Of a stretch of 64,000 nucleotides of DNA, positions 22,011-33,101 are shown piece after piece. Position 1 is the first letter of the stretch; each line of letters begins with the position of its first letter. A model generated the notes under the pieces. The model saw nothing but the letters and a program-made list of their open reading frames with translations. It was not told the DNA's origin and ran no database searches. The position numbers and the translations under genes are program-made. This stretch comes from Sitta carolinensis (Eukaryota; Chordata; Aves; Passeriformes; Sittidae): assembly GCA_032173965.1 (NCBI GenBank), contig CM063298.1, forward strand, positions 10,539,501 through 10,603,500, given 5' to 3'.

Positions 22011-22460
22011 CTGGAAGTTGGTTTGTGGAAAGACAATTTACAACGCCTGTGACAATTTTGGCTATTCATCCCATTCCCATTTGGGGCTGGTAACCACAAG
22101 GGCAGGCTCCCCTTTGCCATGCAATTACATAGCGTGCTCTCCAAACCCAAACAGCCTCACCCAGCCCCAAGTACTGCTTCCCAGCTCTGCTCCTGGGGTA
22201 CACGGGCTGCATTTTACACAACTCGGCTCTGTAAGTGAGGCCACTGTAGTAAATCACATTTAACTTGTTGTTTGCCCTTCCCCCTTTTTGCAAAAGGAAA
22301 ATATTTTATCGTCTGTTACCAGTTTGATTTTTTACAAACCCAAAAGGAATTCCTGAGATGTGAAGGGGGAAGGTGAATCAGAGAGCAGCCACTGAGAAAT
22401 AGATTTAAAGGTCTCAAAGAAGGTAGCTTTAAAAGTGTATTCCTAAAAAAAAAAAAATAA
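22011..22460. other. Mixed to AT-rich unique block, candidate conserved non-coding DNA
   Basis: Low-GC at both ends, with ACAATTT and CAATTACAT motifs and an A run at 22446-22457. It has no repeat character and no coding frame. The candidate status rests on composition only. Confidence 0.22.
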
Positions 22461-23933
22461 TACTGGGGAGACATGGAAAAATCCTAGCGATTGTTGTAGG
22501 ATTGTTGTTCCTTCTCAGCACAGAGCTGCCTTTCCTGTGCCCCAAGGCAGGCAGGAGAGCTTGGGTGATGTCCAAACCTCTGGAAGCCTCAGCACAGCCA
22601 CAGGGACTCCCTGGGGCTCTGCCCCACCTCCAGCCAAGTGACAGAAGTGCTGACCACACCTGGCCCCTCCACTAAAGATCCCTCTGGCTGGCACGGGCAA
22701 GCAGAGAGGTGATTTCATCCTCCAGACCTCAGGGCTGTCACCCCTGAGGGTCCTGGTCCCTCTGCTGAGGCCCGAGGGGGAGATCTCAGAGCTTCTCCAG
22801 CTGCCTGGCACTGGGTGTCTGTTCACCTGCAGCTGCTATCTCCTGGATTTGGATGCAAATCAGACACCTGGAAGGCTCCATTTCCTCCAGAATAATCCAG
22901 AGGGAAATGCCCTTGGCTGCCTTCTCTGGGCATGATGTGCAGTGGGGCTGCTCGAGGGCAGCAGGGCAAGGAATTTGGCTTTGCCTCCTCACATAGCCTG
23001 GTGCTTTATGAAACAATTCAAAAGAGTTTGGTCTCTAATGTGCCTGCTTTTCCCATCCTCTGTGTCCCTTTCCTGTTCACTGGAGGTGGGAAAATCTACC
23101 TGGAGAGCCTTTCTTTGCTGGTTACACAGCACAGAGAGACCAGCTCTGCTCCTGCCTTCCCCTGTGGGTGAGGGGAGATGGTTTTGTGGGGAGGGGGCTG
23201 CTCTGAGGCCCTGCAGGGCATCAGGGACCCCAGCTGGGCAGTGGGACATCTACTAAATAAAGAACCCTTCAAAATAAATGCCAGAACATGCATGTTCCTG
23301 AACTCGGGCTCATACTATTTAGGGACTCAGCAAAGCAAATAAAACGCCTCTTACAAAACAACTATTTCGAGAAAATGCTGCAGAAAGATCTCGAGAGAAC
23401 TCTGTGTTTTAGCATGGTCTGTTTACAGTGCATCACTGCTGGGCTGTGGAGAGCTGTGCTGTAACCCAGCAAAAATGCATCTGCATTCCTTCACTGCAAA
23501 AATACTCATGCACAGACATCACAACAGCATCGCAGCTATTTCCCTCTCTTCCTGGCTTTTTGTTGTGCTGTTGTTGTTTTGGTTTTGGTTGCTTTTTGGT
23601 GCTTTCCCAGCTCCTAGAAGATTGACCTAATATATCCTTGGCCCAGGCTGTGCTGTCAGTGAAAGCCCTGGTGCTGCTCAGGGGCTGTGGGCTCAGCTGG
23701 AGCCTGGGGACACTAGCCCAGGGGCTGGGTGGCACTGAACGCTGCATTTGGGGTCTGTCCTGATGAGGTGGATGGAGACAAACACTTGGCAGCAGGTGTG
23801 AGTTCAGGGAATCAGCCAGACTCTGGAGAAACCTCTACAGGAGAGTTTTGCCAGGCTGGGTAAAGCAGGTGGTGGCAGTGGCAGGGGAAGCTTGCCAGAA
23901 TGACCTGGCTGAGTGGTTTTCCAAGCACAGGTG
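22461..23933. other. Unique sequence, nothing recognised
   Basis: GC-rich with an AT-rich patch at 23255-23420. No gene or repeat recognised. Confidence 0.45.
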
Positions 23934-24237
23934 TCTCCATCTCCATCTCCATGTAATCTCCATCTCCATCTCATCTCCATCTCATCTCCATCTCCATCTC
24001 CATCTCCATCTCCATCTCCATCTCCATCTCCATCTCCATTCATCTCCATCTCCATCTCCATGTAATCTCCATCTCCATCTCCATGTAATCTCCATCTCCA
24101 TGTAATCTCCATCTCCATCTCATCTCATCTCATCCATCTCATCTCATCTCATCTCATCTCATCTCATCTCATCTCATCTCCATCTCCATCTCCATCTCCA
24201 TTTCATCTCATCTCCTCTCATCTCCTCTCATCTCCAT
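23934..24237 (+). repeat. CATCTC hexamer / ATCTC pentamer microsatellite
   Basis: Starts as a hexamer array (CCATCT)n interrupted at four places by TGTAATCTCCATCT-like variants. At about 24116 it switches to a pentamer (CATCT)n, then returns to hexamers and ends with CCTCTCAT units. One strand is nearly pure pyrimidine. Translations are His-Leu or Gly-Asp dipeptide runs and are not genes. Confidence 0.97.
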
Positions 24238-25225
24238 GGACAGATATGAGGTGTGCAGGCAGGCTGGCACTGACCCCTGATTTCAGGCACCCTGGAGAAC
24301 CAAAGGCCTCTGCTGCTGTTTTCTGTCCGGGTGGCACAGGGGACATTGAGGAGCCAAGGCAGCAGTGCTGAGTTCCCTCCCTGCTCCCCAGCAGGGACAC
24401 CTGAGCCCTGGGTGCCCCCTGGGTGCCCAGCACTGCCACAGGGTGCTGCTGCCACCCCCTGTGCCCAGAGCTGGCTCTGCCCTCCCTGCCTGGCGCTGGG
24501 TGGCCGTGCCTGTGAACAGAAGCTCACAGGGAGTGCAGCTGCATCATTCCCACTTTTCATTCCTCCTGGCTCTACATCCCTCTAACATCCACACGATTTT
24601 TTTTTTTCCTTCCCTTTAGCTGGTTTATTGCTCTCCAACCCTCTCTGGGTGAGCAGAGCACTTCTGGGACATATTATTTACTAGAAGGTATTTGGTACAT
24701 TGCTTTAATAATGAGAACAATTTTTTTTTTTTTCAAAGCCTTACAAATATGTTTAAAATCTAAATACAATGAGGCAATGCAACATCATTTAATAGTTCCA
24801 ATAATATGCCAAGCCTGGGAATGACAAAAGCTGCCAGCAGGGTGCTACAAAGCAGGGTTCAGAACCCCACTGCTTCCCAGCTAAGCAGAAACATATTTCC
24901 AGCAGTAAGACATTTGTTACCCATTTTGGAGGCTGCAGGATGGGGCGTGGAACAAGCCTGGCTGCCTCCGTGTCACTGCCTTGCAGAATCCTTGGCACAG
25001 GCATGCACCAGCATCCTTGGAATTAAGGCCCTTGTGAAGACTTAAAGGCTTAGTGGACTAATGTACTTAAGATGGATTTTTCCAAATATTATTCTAAGTC
25101 ATTCAGAAACACCGTGTCCTGGTGCTGGTGTGAATGAACGGAGCTGCAGGAGCAGCACCGCGTGTGCTGGCTGGGAGGAGGCAGGGCAGCGGCACCAGCC
25201 CTGGGGCTGCACTGGGGGGCTGGGA
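24238..25225. other. Unique sequence with an AT-rich centre
   Basis: AT-rich at 24650-24800, with a T run at 24720-24734 and TTTAAT/TAATAAT motifs; GC-rich elsewhere. No gene recognised. Confidence 0.4.
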
Positions 25226-25480
25226 AATCATGGAATTGTCATGGAATCACAGAACGGGCGTGGTTGGAAGGCACTTCATAGCTCATCTCCCTCCTCCCCT
25301 CCCTGCCAGGTCGGAAAAGATCTCTGAGAGCATCGAGTCCAGCCTGTGACCCAGCTCCTCCTCCTGGGTGCCACTCCCAGGATTTTTTAAACAATCCAAG
25401 GACAGTGGCTCCAGCACCTCCCCGGCGAGACGATTCCAGTGCCCAAGAGGCTCCCTGCAGATCCATTCCCAGGGCCAGGA
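25226..25480 (-). mobile_element. CR1 LINE, 3'-terminal fragment (minus)
   Basis: On plus it begins AATCATGGAATTGTCATGG, then AATCACAGAA and 'gttggaaggcacttcatag', then 'ctgagagcatcgagtccagc', 'gtggctccagcacctcc' and 'cgattccagtgcccaa'. These are the reverse complement of a CR1 3' region of the type with a 'cacctccc' block. The end point is approximate. Non-coding. Confidence 0.85.
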
Positions 25481-26233
25481 CGCCACCCTAGCCACATCCC
25501 TGTGCTGCCAAAGGGGACGTTTCAGCAGGGGGTGGGTGCCAGTGTCCGCGGCAGGCAGCACAGCAGGGTGACCTGATGGGCAATCCCCCCCATGTCCCAG
25601 GGGCATGCTGCAGAGTGCTTTTTTGGCAAATTCCCTCTGCTTGGCTCTGAGACGAAGGGCCAGAAGGCGTCCTGCCTTTCAGCAGGATGTACCTGTCCTC
25701 CCAGGCAGGGCAGAGCTGGTCTAGACACCGAGGCCATAAATCTGCTGGCTCTGTGCAGCACTCCCACCATGGCTGGGACAGGGGGAGGCAGCCCTGGCAC
25801 GGCCTGATGGGGAGCTCAGTGTCCAAAAAGGCTTGTGAGCAGACTGTCTGGAAACACTGGCAGGATTCTCGAGGAATATATCCTACAGCCACCCCTCCTG
25901 GGCACCTGGGAAGCCTCAGTAGCGCCTTGGGGCCTCGGGGGAAGGGCTCAGTGCATCCCTGGTGATGGGGGCACTCAGCCTGAAGCTTGCAGAGCACTCC
26001 TCTTCCGTTGTTACTGGAATGAGGCACAGCCCAGGCCAGTTTCTTCCTCTGGATCTTGTCAGACTTTGAGTCACAGCCTGGTTCTGACTCGTCCTTGTGC
26101 CAGGGACCAAAGTGGGGTCAGGGTGGAGCCCAGTGCCCTGGGGCACAGAGCAAGGCACCCCTGGGAGCTCAGGACCTGCAGCCTGGTGGGTTCAGCACAG
26201 CTCTGTCCCCTCCTGGTCCCCTCTCACCACTGC
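25481..26233. other. Unique sequence, nothing recognised
   Basis: GC-rich unique DNA. A 179-codon minus frame (25488-26027) has no recognisable motif and overlaps several others. Confidence 0.45.
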
Positions 26234-26744
26234 TGTTGGAACCCTGGGCACAGAGGATCTCAGGCTGACAGGGACTGAGCCTCAAAAATCCACTGCATTT
26301 GACCTGAGGCCATGGGAAAGGCTTCCAAAACTGAGTGACAGCACTGAGAGTGTGAGTGTGGAGTTGAATAGAAGTGTGTTAGATCACAGGGTGAGAGATT
26401 AAGAATTAAAAGTTATGTGATATAATAACATATATGTAACAAGAAGGTTTAGGGTATAGTTTAGTCCTTCTCCTTCTTCTTCAGAAGTTTGGGTGATTTT
26501 GTGTGATTGGTTGAAAAAATCCATGGTGTGGAACATGGGTGATTAGTTATTTGGTTAAAAGTTAAAATAAATTAGTTGGCTTCTCATAATTGGGTAATTT
26601 AGGCTTAAAAAGACCTTGAAGACAGAACTCCAGGTGCCATTTCTACTCTGTTAACTCAGTGTGTCGGAGCACTCAGGTCAGTGAGGCTGTAACCTAGATA
26701 AGAAATAATAAACATCTAACTCCAAACGAGAATTCTGTCTGTCA
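26234..26744 (+). mobile_element. Solo LTR (family C), copy 1
   Basis: Starts TGTTGGAACCCTGG and carries an AT-rich U3 with ATATATGTAAC near 26430. There is a 'cttctccttcttcttc' block at 26467-26482 and AATAAA at 26707-26712, and it ends near TGTCA at 26744. Its first ~260 bp recur at 54705-54964. Length is about 510 bp. No internal retroviral genes and no clear target duplication were found, so the 3' boundary could lie up to 30 bp further on. Confidence 0.78.
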
Positions 26745-28276
26745 AGCTTTTAATCCTGACCCTGAGAAGAAGAACCAGGTGAAGCCAAGGGGCTCCCCAC
26801 ACCCCTCCAGGGCAGCGCCCAGCCTGGGCAGCGAGCAAGAACGAGGGGACGCGAGCAGGACTGAGAGGAAGGGCTTGGATGGGGTGAGCAGGAGCCTCTG
26901 TGGAAAGCTCAGGACAAGTTGGTCTGGTCATCCCTCTCTCTGTGGGGGTGTCAGTGGTGGGAGAGCTGGGCCAAAGTCCCCAGGAGCTCCATCAAGCTCC
27001 AAACCCCATCCAGGGCCAAGCCCTGTGGGAGCAGCATCCCCCAAGAGGCTCGGTGGGATGCGGTCGCACACGCTGCAGCTGAGCGTTCTCCTGGCACAGG
27101 CACGGCTCCAGCCTTAAGCAACACTGAGTAAACTTTGTTTAAAGGAGACAGCTGTGCAACTGGAATGAGCTACAAATGAGTGAGATTCCCAGTGACGTGT
27201 CTGCAGCTCTGCTGGAGTCTCCCACCGCCCACGGCGCAGCGCTCGCGGGGCTCCGTCCCCGAGGAGCAGCGCGCAGCTGAAATCTGCTCGGAGTTTTGGC
27301 AGCAGGGCTCAGCTCACGGCATCTCCCCTGCTCAGCAAAGGCTGCCCGGGGTTCAGGGTCACTGATCTCTGTCCCTAAGGTTCCCCTGGGATGCTGCACC
27401 CATGCAGGAGCCAGCCCAGAGTCAGGGTGGGACGTGGCACGTGCCTGGAGCAGAAGCTTCAGGGCAGGGACAGCCAGCCAGGCAGGGACAGGGGATCTGC
27501 AACTCCAGCTGAAGCTACAAACACTGGCAGAAGGCACCTTCCTTTGAAATAGTCCTGGAAACAAGTTTAGACTCTTCCTTTGGGGTCGTTCTCCCACTTT
27601 TCAGATTTCAAAAGTTACAGGGATTTGGAGGACATGCCTGGATGCTGCTCCCACCTCCAGCAGCTGGGAAGAGGTGACAGATCATCTGCAGCAGTCAGGA
27701 GCTGGGGCACACCTGGGCAGCTGGATCCAGAGAGAAAGCTGAGCTCGGGACCCTGGGCCTGAGTGAGCTCCATGCCCAAACTGCTCTGGGTGAGATCCAG
27801 CACTGGAACTCATGGCCAGTGCTTCTGCAGAGAGAGAGCAACCCAGGTGTGCCCTGGGAGGAGGCCTGGACACAGGCCAGGAAAGGAATCTTCTGACCAC
27901 AAAATTCATAAAAAGTCATTTGTTCATTTTTCATAGCAAGGCCAGAGGAGGAAGAGGATGGAAAAGGAGGGAGACCTGCATGGTGCAAGGACAGAGCATA
28001 ACTGAAGGGACTGAGAAGCCTGGGCAGTGACACCAGGACAAGAGACCTAAGAGGTGCAAAAACCCTCTCTGATAGACAGAAGTCATGCTAAAACAAATAT
28101 TGATTGTTGGTAGCAGTGACTGAGAGGCAGAGGAGAGGATGTGGAGAGAAATGTCCAATATTTGGGAGCTCTGGGAGACTCTTGAGCAGCCAAGGGAATG
28201 GGAAAGGCCTGGCAGGTCTGACAGGAACCCCAGTACAGGAGCTGCTCCTGCAGTCCTGGAGTGTCAGGGAAGAGGG
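26745..28276. other. Unique sequence, nothing recognised
   Basis: GC-rich unique DNA with a CpG-richer patch at 27220-27300. The long minus frame 27139-27597 has no family motif. No repeats. Confidence 0.45.
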
Positions 28277-29096
28277 TCAGTGTCCCTTCAGCTCAGTGTC
28301 CCTGCAGCTCCATGTTCCTGCAGCTCAGTGTCCCTGCAGCTCCATGTTCCTGCAGCTCAGTATCCCTGCAGCTCAGTGTCCCTGCAGCTCAATGTCCCTG
28401 CAGCTCAGTGTCCCTGCAGCTCAGTGTCCCTGCAGCTCCGTGTCCCTGCAGCTCACTGTCCCTGCAGCTCAGTGTCCCTCCAGCTCACTGTCCCTCGAGC
28501 TCACTGTCCCTGCCAGCTCACTGTCCCTGCAGCTCAGTGTTTCCCTGCAGGCTCACTTGTCCCTCTCAGCTCAGCTCACTGTCCCTCCAGCTCACTGTCC
28601 CTGCAGCTCAGTGTCCCTCCAGCTCACTGTCCCTGCAGCTCGTGTTCCTGCAGCTCACTGTTCCTGCAGCTCATGTCCCTCCAGCTCACTGTCCCTCCAG
28701 CTCACTGTCCCTGCAGCACTTCTCGTTGTCCCTGCAGCTCAGTGTTCTCCTGCCGCTCACTGTCCCTCGCAGCTCAGTGTCCCTCGCAGCTCAGTGTTCC
28801 TGCAGCTCACTGTCCCCAGCTCACTGTCCCTGCAGCTCCTGTCCCTGCAGCTCACGTGTTCCTGGCAGCTCACTGTCCCTGCAGCTCAGTGTCCCTCCTA
28901 GCTCAATGTCCTTCTGCAGCTCACTGTCCCTCGCAGCTCCAGTGTCCCTGCAGCTCACTGTACCCTGCAGCTCACTGTCCCTCCAGCTCACTGTCCCTCC
29001 AGCTCACTGTCCCTGCAGCTCCGTGTCCCTGCAGCTCCGTGTTCCTGCAGCTCACTGTCCCTGCAGCTCACTGTCCCTCCAGCTCAGTGTCCCTGT
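28277..29096 (+). repeat. 16-bp minisatellite, about 51 copies
   Basis: Unit TGTCCCTGCAGCTCAG, with common variants CTCACTG, CTCCATG, TTCCTG and CCTCCAG. A one-base indel here and there in the second half shifts the register. Because 16 is not a multiple of 3, three units make 48 bp and each frame reads the same 16-residue cycle (LQLSVPAAQCPCSSVS). Frames of 265, 312 and 424 codons therefore open in all three phases. The peptide carries no evolutionary signal of a gene. Confidence 0.97.
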
Positions 29097-29558
29097 CACC
29101 TCCTCGAGCTCCCAGGGGAGGACACCAGGGTCGATCAGCCTGCTGGGGAGAAGGAGAGCCTGGGGGAGCACAGTCTGCCCGAGGGTTGTGTTCACATGAG
29201 TTCAGCTCAGGAGATTCCTTAGATTGTGGAGTTATCTCTCTCGGCAAGGATGGGGACTGGACCCAGAGCAGAGGCAGGGCCAGAATCCAGCGCTGGTGCC
29301 TGGGATGGGGCGAGGCAGCGCCAGGGGAGAGGCGCCTGCCCCGGGTGCTGTGCCCATTCCAGCCTATAAAAGGCTCTTTGCGTGTCAGAAACAGAATTGA
29401 CTTCCACTCCTGACAGCTCCTAAGCTCCAATGTCTCCTCGTAAACTCCATATCTTTATGCAAAGGAGTTGCATCATATATACAAGATATGCAGAGCCATG
29501 AGGCTCGGAGCCAGGCTGAACCTCCAGGACGAGGAGTGCCTTTGTGTGCTGGAGGTTT
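29097..29558. other. Unique spacer
   Basis: Mixed composition; nothing recognised. A TATAAAAGG motif lies at about 29365 but without other promoter context. Confidence 0.4.
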
Positions 29559-29734
29559 GCCTTGTCACCTGCACCCTCCCAGCCCCTGCCCTGTCACCTG
29601 CACAGCCCCCAGACACTGCCCTGTCACCTGCACAGCCCCCAGCTGTCACTGCTCTGTCACTTGCACAGCCCCCAGCCCCTGCCCTGTCACCTGCACAACC
29701 CCCAGCCCCTGCCCTGTCACCTGCACAGCCCCCA
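29559..29734 (+). repeat. 30-bp minisatellite, about 6 copies
   Basis: Unit made of CCTGTCACCTGCACAGCCC plus CCAGCCCCTGC. One copy carries an insertion (AGCTGTCACTG) and another an ACTGC variant. One strand is very C-rich. Open frames over it are repeat translation. Confidence 0.95.
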
Positions 29735-31640
29735 GGTATCACTGATCCAGTCACCCAGCCTGCCTGCAGTCCTTAAACACACTTTGGAGACACCGGATAA
29801 CACTGGGAGGAGTTTTACAAAACAAATCGGGTGATTTAGGTGACCAGAGGGTTCCCCATCCCCTGTACTGCTGTACCACACTCACTGCTCAGTGCCACAC
29901 AGGCACGGGACATTGAGCTGGACAGGATGTGCCAGCTCCCTGAGGAGGCACCAGGTCACCCCCAGACCACAGCAAGGCCAAGGGGACCCTGTCCCTGCTG
30001 CCCTCCCGTGCTGCCAGGCACTGCTCCTGTCCCCTGCAATGTGTGTGTGTGGCTCCGGGTGTCCCCTGCCCCGGGCCAGGCCGGGCTCTCCCCTGTTCAG
30101 GAGCTGTGTCCCATTGCAGGCACATCCCAGGGCTCCCAGGATCACCCAGCTCCAGGCACTTTCTCCAGTCTCAGAGTCCATTTGTGAGTTTGCTCCCAGC
30201 TGGGAAGGCCTGGCTCGGGTCTGGGCATGGCATTGCCTCTGCAAGGACATTCCTGCCATGCTGGAATGCACAAAGCACAGCTCCCCCTCAGTGCCCTGAT
30301 CCCCATCCAGGCACCAGCCCTTCCTCCACACCCATTGCATTCACTCCACCTCCTGTTCCCTCTGGCTGGCACCACCTGCAGCCCTGCATCCACCTGGAGG
30401 ACAATTTTCAGCTGCTGGATGAAGAATCTTCTCTGGACCCAGTCTGGCTCCCTACAGCTGCCCTGCCTGCACCTCTCCAGGGGTTTTGATCCTGCCAAGC
30501 ATCAGCAAAAGGAACACAACTCTGCTGGGCCAGCAGAGCACCACTGGCACCCTGGCTGAGTGCTGGCCCATTCACAGACACATTCCCAGCCCTGCTCTGC
30601 CCCAGAGTGAGTCACCTGCTCTCCTTCAGCATCCCTGATAAAACCACAGCTCCCCACTCCTGCTCCTCATCCCCTGGCCAGTCCGAGCTGCCTTTGCCCT
30701 GGGGTTTATTGAGCCCTCCAGCTCCCCACCCCAGTTCCTCCCTCCCCATGGTCCTAAAAGGGCACAGAGCTCCTGGCAGTGGGCAGATGTGCTGCTGTTC
30801 AGTGCCACAGACCCTCCTTTCCCTGCCTGGCTGCTGGCAGCCCCTGGGGTCAGGGCAGGACCAGCCTGGCTGGGCTGGCCCTGCTGCTGCCAGGGAGGGC
30901 AGCTGGGGCCAGCAGGAACCCGCCAGGGCTGAGATGTGCTTGCTGGCAGCCAGCAGACTGAATGTCCTCAAATCTGCAGTCCCCCAGGGGAAAATAAATG
31001 CTCTCCATCTGCCGGGACGGCCGGGGTCTGCCGTGCCAGCCCACACTGACCTCTGCTCATGGCCTTGGCCCAAGGTTCCTTGACACCGAAAGGCAGCGAG
31101 CAGAACCCAGTGTGGAAGAATAAACACAGCCTGGGATACCCAATTTGGGCTGGGGAGGGCAGCTGGACACTTTGGGTGGATTTCACAAGCCTTTGGATAA
31201 TTTACACGGGGGCACTGGGGTTAGCTGGGGCTCTGGGCGCTGGCCCAGGCGCCAGGGTGAGCTGGCCCTGCTGCTGGCCCAGGCTGGGAGGGTGCACAGC
31301 TCCCCTGCCTGTCCCTCCCAAGCTGCAGGGGCCAGGTGTGGGCAGGAGAGCCACAGAAGCAGCAGGCAGACTCTGACATCCCAGGAATCAGGCCTGGGAG
31401 CTCTTCCCCCACTGCTGGGGACGGGGCAGGCAGCTCAGCCCAGCCCCAGCTGATGCTCAACCACTGCTGCAGCACAACTTGTCAGGCTCTGGGTTCTCTT
31501 CTGGGGAGGGACTGTTGCCCTTGGAGGGCCCCCATCCCTCTGCCACCACGGGGCTGTCATCCTGGGCTGGCTCAGCACCCATGATGTCCCCAGCTCACAG
31601 CCCCACCTGTAAAACACATTCTTTCTGAGCACCCCCAGAG
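29735..31640. other. Unique GC-rich sequence, nothing recognised
   Basis: Frames of up to 171 codons occur in overlapping phases (30612-31127 minus and others). None has a recognisable domain. No repeats were seen. Confidence 0.45.
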
Positions 31641-31990
31641 GATTTTTTTTTTTTTTTTTTGCAAACCCTTGCAGATAAACCCAACTTATTTAGCTGGTAA
31701 TGTATAAACAGTTTATCAGCTTTGTGCATTTGCAGTGCAGCGGGATGGATGTTGTTCTTGGAATTCTGTTTGGTCATAATATTTAGAAGAGGGCTCTGAT
31801 AGCAAAGATAAGCAGCTCGCCCACAGCAGATGGCTCGTGAGACACTCAGCGGAGCCAACATTCTGTGGGGAATGAATAAACTTGTAATGCAAGTTGTTTG
31901 TAAGTGGTTTTAGCTAAATGTCACATGTAAGACTGCACAGACATGCTCTGTCCAAGGTGTTTGAATTTATAGGAGCGAGGATTCAAAGGC
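31641..31990. other. AT-rich unique block, candidate conserved non-coding DNA
   Basis: Opens with about 19 T, then low-GC unique DNA with ATAAAC, TTTATCAG, AGATAAG (GATA-like, near 31806) and CATAATATT motifs. It lacks repeat character. The flanks are GC-rich. Function is inferred from composition alone. Confidence 0.28.
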
Positions 31991-32584
31991 AGGGGCCAAA
32001 TTTGCTTTTAAACTTCCTTAAACAAATGTACAGAGGATAAAATACCTCTGGATTTGCTCTTGGAGCAGGGGTGTGAGCAAGACGTGTGCAAAGACACAGC
32101 CCACCCCTGCCAGCAGGTCCTGGCAAGGAGCTGTGCCTGCCAGCCTGCCCAGCCTGGGCTGGGGTGGGACAGGGCACCGTGGCTCCATGAGGTCCCCCTG
32201 GCCCACATCCACTTTGTGAATGGCCTCTGTTGTGGCTGCCTCATTCACCTTCCCCCAGAAGGGAAGCAGGGAAAGGCTCTCCTCCCAGGGAGCACCCAGG
32301 GAGCTTTTGCTTTATCCTCTGACTGCACAGGAGGCTGGGAATGGGGAAGCTCTGGACATTCACTCACATCCAGGGCATCCCAGTGCTGAGGGAGCTGCTC
32401 CATGGCAGCCAGGGCAGTGTCTGGCCCTCACTGGGGAGGTGATGGGCAAAGGAGATGCCAGGAACAGTGAGCTGGCAGAGGCAGGAGGAGGTGGTAAAGC
32501 CCTGCTCACTGCCAGGGCTCTGTGCTGTGCGTGCTGTGAGTGCTTGCAGGGCTGGGGCTCTCTGTGGAGCCTGGGCAGGAGCAG
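31991..32584. other. Unique sequence, nothing recognised
   Basis: GC-rich DNA leading into the 51-bp array. A long plus frame begins here only because the array downstream lacks stops. Confidence 0.45.
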
Positions 32585-33101
32585 CCCCTGCTCTGCCAGC
32601 CCTCCCCTGGGGCTCTCCAGGTCACTGTGCCCACTCCCCTGCTCTGCCAGCCCTCCCCTGGGGCTCTCCAGGTCACTGTGCCCACTCCCCTGCTCTGCCA
32701 GCCCTCCCCTGGGGCTCTCCAGGTCACTGTGCCCACTCCCTGCTCTGCCAGCCCTCCCCTGGGCTCTCCAGTCACTGTGCCCACTCCCCTGCTCTGCCAG
32801 CCCTCCCCTGGGGCTCTCCAGGTCACTGTGCCCACTCCCCTGCTCTGCCAGCCCTCCCCTGGGGCTCTCCAGGTCACTGTGCCCACTCCCCTGCTCTGCC
32901 AGCCCTCCCCTGGGGCTCTCCAGGTCACTGTGCCCACTCCCCTGCTCTGCCAGCCCTCCCCTGGGGCTCTCCAGGTCACTGTGCCCACTCCCCTGCTCTG
33001 ACAGCCCTCCCCTGGGGCTCTCCAGGTCACTGTGCCCACTCCCCTGCTCTGCCAGCCCTCCCTGGGGCTCTCCAGGTCACTCTGCCCATTCCCCTGCTCT
33101 G
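32585..33101 (+). repeat. 51-bp minisatellite, about 10 copies
   Basis: The unit includes CCCCTGCTCTGCCAGCC, CTCCCCTGGGG and CTCTCCAGGTCACTGTGCC. Copies are nearly identical, so the array is young or recently homogenised. One copy (around 32740-32790) has lost three single bases, and another has an A for C near 33001. At 51 bp the unit is exactly 17 codons, so a 356-codon plus frame and a 249-codon minus frame cross it. Both are repeat translation. Confidence 0.97.

Noticed and set aside
26234..26744. Full-length endogenous retrovirus between the two family C LTRs (26.2 and 54.7 kb), or between the family A pair
   Set aside because: The spacing (28 and 32 kb) is far too large and no gag, pol or env motif lies between; they are separate solo LTRs.
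28277..29096. CRISPR array
   Set aside because: Units are directly adjacent with no unique spacers, and the DNA is vertebrate. The same holds for all the other arrays.
29360..29375. TATAAAAGG as a core promoter
   Set aside because: An isolated match with no CpG context, initiator or downstream exon; such motifs occur by chance.
28139..29413. 424-codon frame rich in Ser, Cys and Pro as a mucin- or keratin-like gene
   Set aside because: It is a 16-bp array read in one of three equivalent phases, and the other two phases are open as well.
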